From Baffinella frigidus (lineage: Eukaryota; Cryptophyceae; Cryptomonadales; Baffinellaceae), in the NCBI GenBank assembly GCA_026770585.1, contig MU646319.1, positions 694,143 to 714,655 of the forward strand: DNA of 20,513 nt. The letters run 5' to 3'. The notes under the pieces were generated by a model. The model was not told the DNA's origin, did no database searches, and worked only from the letters and a program-made list of their open reading frames with translations. Made by a program: the position numbers and the translations under genes. Each line of letters starts with the position of its first letter. Within the stretch, counting starts at the first letter, position 1. Shown one piece after another: positions 16,901 through 20,513 of the stretch.

Positions 16901-18308
16901 ACCCCTAAACCCTAAACCCTCAACCCCAAACCATAAACTCTAACCCCTAAACACTGAACCAGATATACAAGGGGGAGTTCGCGTGGGGGCAGATGCAAGG
17001 GAAGGTTCAAACCCCAAACCCCAAAACCCAAACTCAAAATCTAAACCCTAAACCCCAAACCCCAAACCCCACACCCCAAACCCCACCTCCCAAACCTTAA
17101 ACCCCAAACCCCGAACCCCAAAACCCAAACCCAAAACCCAAAACCCACACCCAAAACCCAAAACCCAAAACCCAAAACCCAAAACCCAAAACCGGGGGAA
17201 AGCGAAACCCAAAACCCCAAACCCGAAACGCAGGGGGAGCTGCACTACCCGGGGTATGGCAAGCTGGTGGCGAGCTTCGAGGACGGGCGTGCGCAGGCTC
17301 ATTCCCTAAACCCTAAACCCTAAACCCTGAACCCTAAACCCTGAACCCTACACCCTAAACCCTCGAAACCCTGAACCCTAAACAATCAAACCTGAACCCT
17401 AAACCCTAAGCTCGAAACCCTAAACCCTGTACCCTCAACCCTCAACCCTCAACCCTCAACCCTGTACCCTCAACCCTCAACCCTAAACCCTAAACCCTAA
17501 AACCTAAACCAGGCTGACTCGCAGTTCTTTTTCGAGGACGGTCTGGCGTACCAGCCGCAGGTAATCCCTTAACCTAAACACTGAACCCGAAACCCGAAAC
17601 CCTATACCCTGAACCCTAAACCCTAAATCCTAAACCCTAAATCCTGATCCCTAAACCCTACACCCTACACCCTAAACCCTAACCCTAAACCCTAAAACCC
17701 AAACCTTAAACCCTAAACCCTGCACCCTGAACCCTAAATCCTCAACCCTACACCCTACACCCTAAACCCTAAACCCTAAAGCTTAAAACCTAAACCCTAA
17801 ATCCTAAACCCTAAACCCTACACCCCAAACCCCGAACCCTAAACCCTAAACCCTGCACCCTAAACCCTAAACCCTAAACCCCAAACCCCAAACCCCAAAC
17901 CCCAAATCCCAAACCCCAGACCCCAACCCCCAACCCCAAGGCTCCAGACCCCAAACCCCAAACCCTCAACCCTCAACCCCAAACTCTAAAACAGGGGTGG
18001 ACGTACTGCGTTCAAGGGGATCGGCGATTCTACCCCCAACCCCCAACCCCCAGACCCCAAACCCCAAACCCCAAATGCTAAACCCCAAACCCGAAGACAG
18101 GGGTGGAAGTACTGTGTCGAGGGGGATCGGCGATTCTAACCCCAACCCCCAACCCCCAGACCCCAAACCGTAAACCCCAAACCCCAAACCCCAAACCCCA
18201 AACGCTGAACCCCAAACTCTGAAACAGGGATGGAAGTACTGTGTCGAAGGGGATCGGCGGTTTTACCATGAAGTTGTCGACCCGCGCTTCGGTCTGCAGG
18301 ACGAGTGA
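13939..18308 (+). CDS. IQ-motif and MORN-repeat protein, MORN5-like C-terminal part (8 exons)
   Basis: Exons: 13939-14529, 15319-15381, 15643-15717, 16496-16552, 16963-17004, 17234-17296, 17513-17560 and 18228-18308. All junctions are phase 0; total about 339 residues. Residues 1-179 are acidic, with five DLM motifs and a duplicated block (GGEALGDDVL...SPRPGED at 49-69 and 112-132). An IQ motif (AAKKIQTIHRGGRDR) at 181-195 suggests calmodulin binding. Two MORN repeats follow (YVGGLLDGHPHGSG from 241, then YKGEFAWGQMQGKG from 264). The end, GWKYCVEGDRRFY with EDGLAY before it, matches the C-terminal signature of MORN5, a family linked to motile cilia and sperm in animals. The IQ/acidic extension is unusual for that family. 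Intron 6 uses a GC donor (CAG|GCTCAT). Exons 3 and 8 have partial copies in the adjoining introns. Confidence 0.8.
14543..14630. repeat. Decayed relative of the 3263-3397 foldback, in intron 1
   Basis: Starts CACCAACCCTCACGGTCGGA and holds CAAATCGACGATTTG, as at 3263-3397, but the arms no longer pair well. It begins 13 bases after the donor at 14530. Confidence 0.6.
14764..14938. mobile_element. 175-bp foldback with ~58-bp near-perfect terminal inverted repeats
   Basis: AGAGCGTTTGCGG then ATTGTTGTCCGTTTTGGACG at the left; the complementary arm is 14879-14938. It is bounded by T and A such that TAGAGCG...CGCTCTA reads at both ends, compatible with a TA target. Lies in intron 1 of the IQ/MORN gene. 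Confidence 0.85.
15236..15640. repeat. Telomere-like blocks flanking exon 2 of the IQ/MORN gene
   Basis: 15236-15318 and 15388-15640, CCCTGAA/CCCTAAA/CCCGAAA on +. Exon 2 (15319-15381, beginning VADEKARGVLPG) sits between them. A short run of TTTAGGG in the opposite sense occurs at 15128-15150. Confidence 0.9.
15915..15934. other. 20-bp perfect palindrome
   Basis: ACCGATGAGATCTCATCGGT, inside intron 3 of the IQ/MORN gene, between two copies of the exon 3 end. Confidence 0.85.
15983..16029 (+). repeat. Second copy of the 3' part of exon 3 (IQ/MORN gene)
   Basis: Repeats 15671-15717 with two to three changes, reading GKIDFYDGIGSSYVG, with an acceptor-like TCAG before it (15981-15984) and donor GTAAGC after it (16030). 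It could be an alternative exon of 15 codons, phase 0. Confidence 0.8.
16032..17512. repeat. Telomere-like intron blocks, exons 3 to 7
   Basis: CCCGAAA/CACGAAA at 16032-16180, CCCCAAA/CCCAAAA at 16260-16492, CCCTAAA at 16560-16960, CCCCAAA/CCCAAAA at 17008-17230 and CCCTAAA/CCCTCAA at 17300-17510. Each intron has its own dominant variant. Short exons 4-6 stand between them. Confidence 0.9.
16183..16208 (+). repeat. Third, shortest copy of the exon 3 end
   Basis: GGGTCCAGCTACGTGAGTGT then ACACCC. It keeps only GSSYV and a donor-like GTGAGT/GTACAC. Confidence 0.75.
17561..18227. repeat. Telomere-like last intron with two extra exon 8 starts
   Basis: CCCTAAA to about 17870, then CCCCAAA. CAG|GGGTGGACGTACTG at 17992 (copy to 18032) and CAG|GGGTGGAAGTACTG at 18098 (copy to 18138) repeat the first ~38 bases of exon 8 (18228), each with its own acceptor. 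The second copy ends in an in-frame TAA. Confidence 0.9.
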
Positions 18309-18840
18309 GAGAGAGAGGGAGAAAGAGAGAGGGAGAGGATAGTGTGTGTGTGTGTGTGAGAGAGGGAGATAGAGAGGGAGAGGGAGAGGGAGAGAAGAGA
18401 GAGAGAGAGAGCGGATGACCATCGGAGTGTGTGTGGGCGGGGTGGGGTGCTGGGGTGGTGTACAGGGGTAGCTCTACTAAAGAACGGTCGACATAAGGAA
18501 CCGGGCGTGTTGGGGGGGGTGAGTTCCTCAATAAATAAGGAACGGACGGCGGGCGCTTGTAGCTGAAGTGGGGGGGGTTGTTCCTCCGAGGTTGCATACT
18601 GTGCTGGTGCCCCTGAAGCCCCCAGTGGCCCACACTACAGCTGTATGTAGCAGGGAAGGGTTTACACGGGGAAGGGTGCACGGCTGCAACCTGGTCCTGC
18701 TTGTCATTTCAAAAGACTGTACTGGTGCCCCTCAAGGCGCCAGTGACCTATACTAATCCTGTGGCCGTGAGCGCCGACACCTCGATTTTTCGCGTGCTCC
18801 ATGGTGTGAGGACGGGGTCGAGGACGGGCCCGCCTCGCTA
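18309..18840. other. 3' flank of the IQ/MORN gene
   Basis: A GA-rich microsatellite with a (GT)n stretch fills 18309-18413. Direct repeats of about 46 bp with several differences lie at 18598-18643 and 18717-18762 (CTGGTGCCCCT shared). No gene. A poly(A) signal could not be identified with confidence. Confidence 0.5.
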
Positions 18841-18959
18841 CAGGGGTACCTCGCTCATAAGAACCCCCCCCCCCCCCTAGGACAACCTTACGACCCTGGG
18901 CATAGCCCTACTGTAGGGTCCTAGGGGGGCGGCGGTTACTTATGAGCGATGTACCCCTG
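18841..18959. mobile_element. Foldback family F1, copy G (intact)
   Basis: CAGGGGTACCTCGCTCATAA at the left and TTATGAGCGATGTACCCCTG at the right; TA at 18839-18840 and 18960-18961. A solitary right end, GTGAGCAAGGTACCCCTGTA, lies at 19018-19037. Confidence 0.85.
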
Positions 18960-19216
18960 TAGAGACCTGTGAGGACCTAGTCCAGGACGAGCCCGCCTGG
19001 GGGGTCAATAGGTCGACTGTGAGCAAGGTACCCCTGTAAACATCGGAGTCCAGCCACGTGTGCGTCAACATTGGATCTGCGCCCGCACGCTCACCCAACA
19101 ATTCCGGCGCAGCCTGAGTGTTGGGTTTTCTGTACTGACGTCCCAGCAGGCGAATCCTACGATTGCTATTCCTGAGGCGATCCTCACTAATGTCTACATA
19201 AATGACTTCTCCCTGC

Positions 19217-19287
19217 CCGAGGCGGGCCCGTCCCAGGGTCCGTCCTCACACTGTTGTGAGGACTATGCGGGGATAGGCCCGCCTCGG
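19217..19287. repeat. Inverted pair of a GTGAGGAC...GGCCCGCCTC motif
   Basis: CCGAGGCGGGCCCGTCCCAG to CCTCACAC and the opposing GTGAGGAC to GGCCCGCCTCGG. Direct copies of the same motif lie at about 18806-18837 and 18967-18999. Confidence 0.7.
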
Positions 19288-19358
19288 CAGACGTTGGAGC
19301 CACTGGCTGGAGAGAGCCAGGATTAGTCTGGCCCTTCCGTGAAGGAAGCAGCCCACTA

Positions 19359-19571
19359 CAGGACTACCTCGCTCATAAGAAACCGCCCCCCCCCAGGACC
19401 CTACAGTAGGCCAATGCCTAGGGCCCTATGGTGGCCCTAGGGGGGGGGGGCAGTTTCTTATCCCTCACGTGGCGGACGGGCGAACATTCGCCCTAACTCG
19501 CCCTAGACAGGTCCCTAGGGCCCTGCCGTAGGGCGTGTCGGCACTTAAGGGATGAACGAGGTGCCCCACTA
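19359..19571. mobile_element. Foldback family F1, copy H, split by a nested insertion
   Basis: The left arm CAGGACTACCTCGCTCATAA follows TA. The right arm is broken at CAGTTTCTTAT (19461) and resumes at ATGAACGAGGTGCCCC (19552). It ends within a few bases of the stop codon of the minus gene at 19575. Confidence 0.75.
19462..19551. mobile_element. 90-bp nested insertion within the F1 copy
   Basis: Ends CCCTCACGTG and CACTTAAGGG are imperfect inverted repeats. AT stands on each side (19460-19461, 19552-19553). Removing the segment plus one AT restores the F1 arm TTTCTTATGAACGAGG. Confidence 0.65.
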
Positions 19572-19574
19572 CTG

Positions 19575-20472
19575 TCAGTGTCCGAGGCCCCGGAGCGCGA
19601 GGACGATGAGGTCACGTGACTTCACGGAATCAGCTACCAGGAACATGACTGCCTTGTCGTAGTCCGCACCCTGTCGAGAGAACAACATCCGTTTATTGCG
19701 GATCGGAGTCAGGATGGCACCCGTGTACCCCCGTCCGGCAAGGCAACGCGTTTGTGTCGGAGTTCCCCGGAGCACATGCTTCAGATTCTCGGTGGCGTGC
19801 GGGGAATGCAAGGGTGCTCTGCCAGTGGTGTCTGCATCATGCCTCGGAGTGTTTCTGCAGTACCTTCCCGAGGACGACTTGCATCATCGAGGCGTGGCTT
19901 CGCTCAGCATACGCCTGATTTAGGGTTTCGGGTTTCGTGTTTCGGGTTTAGGGTTTCGGATTTCGGGTCTCGTGTCTCGGGTTTCGTATTTCGTGTTTCG
20001 GGTTTCGTGTTTGGAGGTAGGGGTTTGGGGTTTAGGGTTTCGTGTTTCGTGTTTCGTGTTTCGAGTTTCGTGTCTCGTGTTTCGTGTTTCGTTTTTCGTT
20101 TTTCGTTTTCCGTATTTCGTGTTTCGTATTTCGTACTTCGGGGTTTCGTGATTCATCTTGCGTGTTTCGAGTTTCGGGGTTCGGGGTTTGTACCTGCACA
20201 TACCCCGCCTCGATGCGCGTGTGCAAGATCACTCTATTCCGGTCCGCTATCCCTTAAGTGACCAACGGGTGATGCGGGTTTCGTGTTTCGTGTTTCGGGT
20301 TTCGTGTTTCGAGGTTTCGGGGCTCGTGTTTCGGGGTTTGTGTTTCGTGTTTCGGGTTTAGTCAGGGTTTAGTTAGGGGTTAGGGTGCACGGTGTACCTG
20401 GACGTAGCCCGCCTCGATGCGCGTGCGCGATATCACTGTATTCCTGTCCGCATCGTGCACTTCCAGGTGCGA
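19575..20472 (-). CDS. 3' part of an unrecognised gene: three exons, 5' end beyond the window
   Basis: Exons 20472-20398 (25 codons, starting SHLEVHDADRNTVIS, ending RIEAGYVQ), 19914-19864 (AYAERSHASMMQVVLGK) and 19670-19575 (GADYDKAVMFLVADS...LALRGLGH then TGA). All junctions are phase 0. Each has a CAG acceptor, and the two internal donors are CAG|GTACAC and AAG|GTACTG. The last acceptor follows TTGTTCTCTCGACAG. The first intron is telomere-like repeat, C-rich in sense, and contains a second copy of the first exon's end. The last intron (19863-19671) has no heptamers; part of it is also open in frame. I do not recognise the family. Confidence 0.6.
19920..20190. repeat. GTTTCGT/GGTTTCG heptamer block in the minus-gene intron
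   Basis: Dominated by GTTTCGTGTTTCGT, a variant distant from TTTAGGG but with the same 7-bp period. On the coding strand it reads ACGAAAC. The block continues at 20275-20392 with more TTTAGGG-like units at its right end. Confidence 0.9.
20194..20250 (-). repeat. Second copy of the exon end of the 20472-20398 exon
   Basis: Reads DRNRVILHTRIEAGYVQ with donor CAG|GTACAA; it matches the true exon's last ~55 bases with about ten changes. An in-frame TAA precedes it, so it cannot be entered by read-through. Confidence 0.75.
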
Positions 20473-20513
20473 CTGGTGTGGGGTTTAAGGTTTAGGGTTT
20501 AGAGGTGTTTTTT

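Noticed and set aside
15202-18422. Many minus-strand frames reading GFRVWGLGFG-type repeats
   Set aside because: They are translations of TTTGGGG/TTTCGGG heptamers in the antisense of a spliced plus gene; the exons between them make sense only on plus.
1-20513. tRNA or rRNA genes
   Set aside because: No cloverleaf with A/B boxes and no conserved rRNA segment was found by eye. A tRNAscan or Infernal run would settle it.

Overview
The window is nuclear DNA of a eukaryote. It has spliced genes with GT/GC...AG introns, no operons, abundant short foldback (MITE-like) elements, and large amounts of heptamer repeat of the TTTAGGG class. That telomere heptamer is typical of green algae and plants, though some other algal groups share it. 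A gene resembling the axonemal/sperm-associated MORN5 family points to a flagellated cell. A large-genome flagellate alga, for example a prasinophyte such as Cymbomonas, would fit; this is inference, because no species-level marker is visible.

Layout: (1) 1-610, an open repeat-protein exon cut by the left edge, then telomere-like repeat. (2) 610-4070, a repeat-dense zone with dispersed repeats, several foldbacks, a broken copy of a neighbouring gene's start interrupted by a 140-bp insertion, and four imperfect ~75-bp repeats. (3) 4072-4434 (-), first exon of a small secreted Cys-rich protein; 5063-5758 (+), a candidate four-exon membrane protein with ordinary short introns. (4) 5760-11270, mostly non-coding: microsatellites, telomere-like blocks, a cluster of TA-flanked foldback elements, and a ~123-bp satellite carrying a foldback with a clean 6-bp target duplication. 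(5) 11319-13649 (-), a three-exon membrane-anchored coiled-coil protein, divergent from (6) 13939-18308 (+), an eight-exon IQ-motif plus MORN5-like protein. (7) 18309-19572, foldback elements, one with a nested insertion. (8) 19575-20472 (-), the last three exons of another gene, with its 5' part beyond the right edge.

The most unusual feature is the introns of the three best-resolved genes. Most consist largely of telomere-like heptamers (CCCTAAA, CCCCAAA, CCCGAAA and variants). In every one of those resolved introns the C-rich strand is the sense strand, the intron phase is 0, and the donor lies at or close to the edge of the repeat. Several introns also contain extra copies of the end of the adjoining exon, with its splice site, so they offer competing donors or acceptors. 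This looks like a class of telomere-repeat, introner-like introns.

Gene models were assembled by hand from reading frame and splice consensus; no transcript evidence was available.
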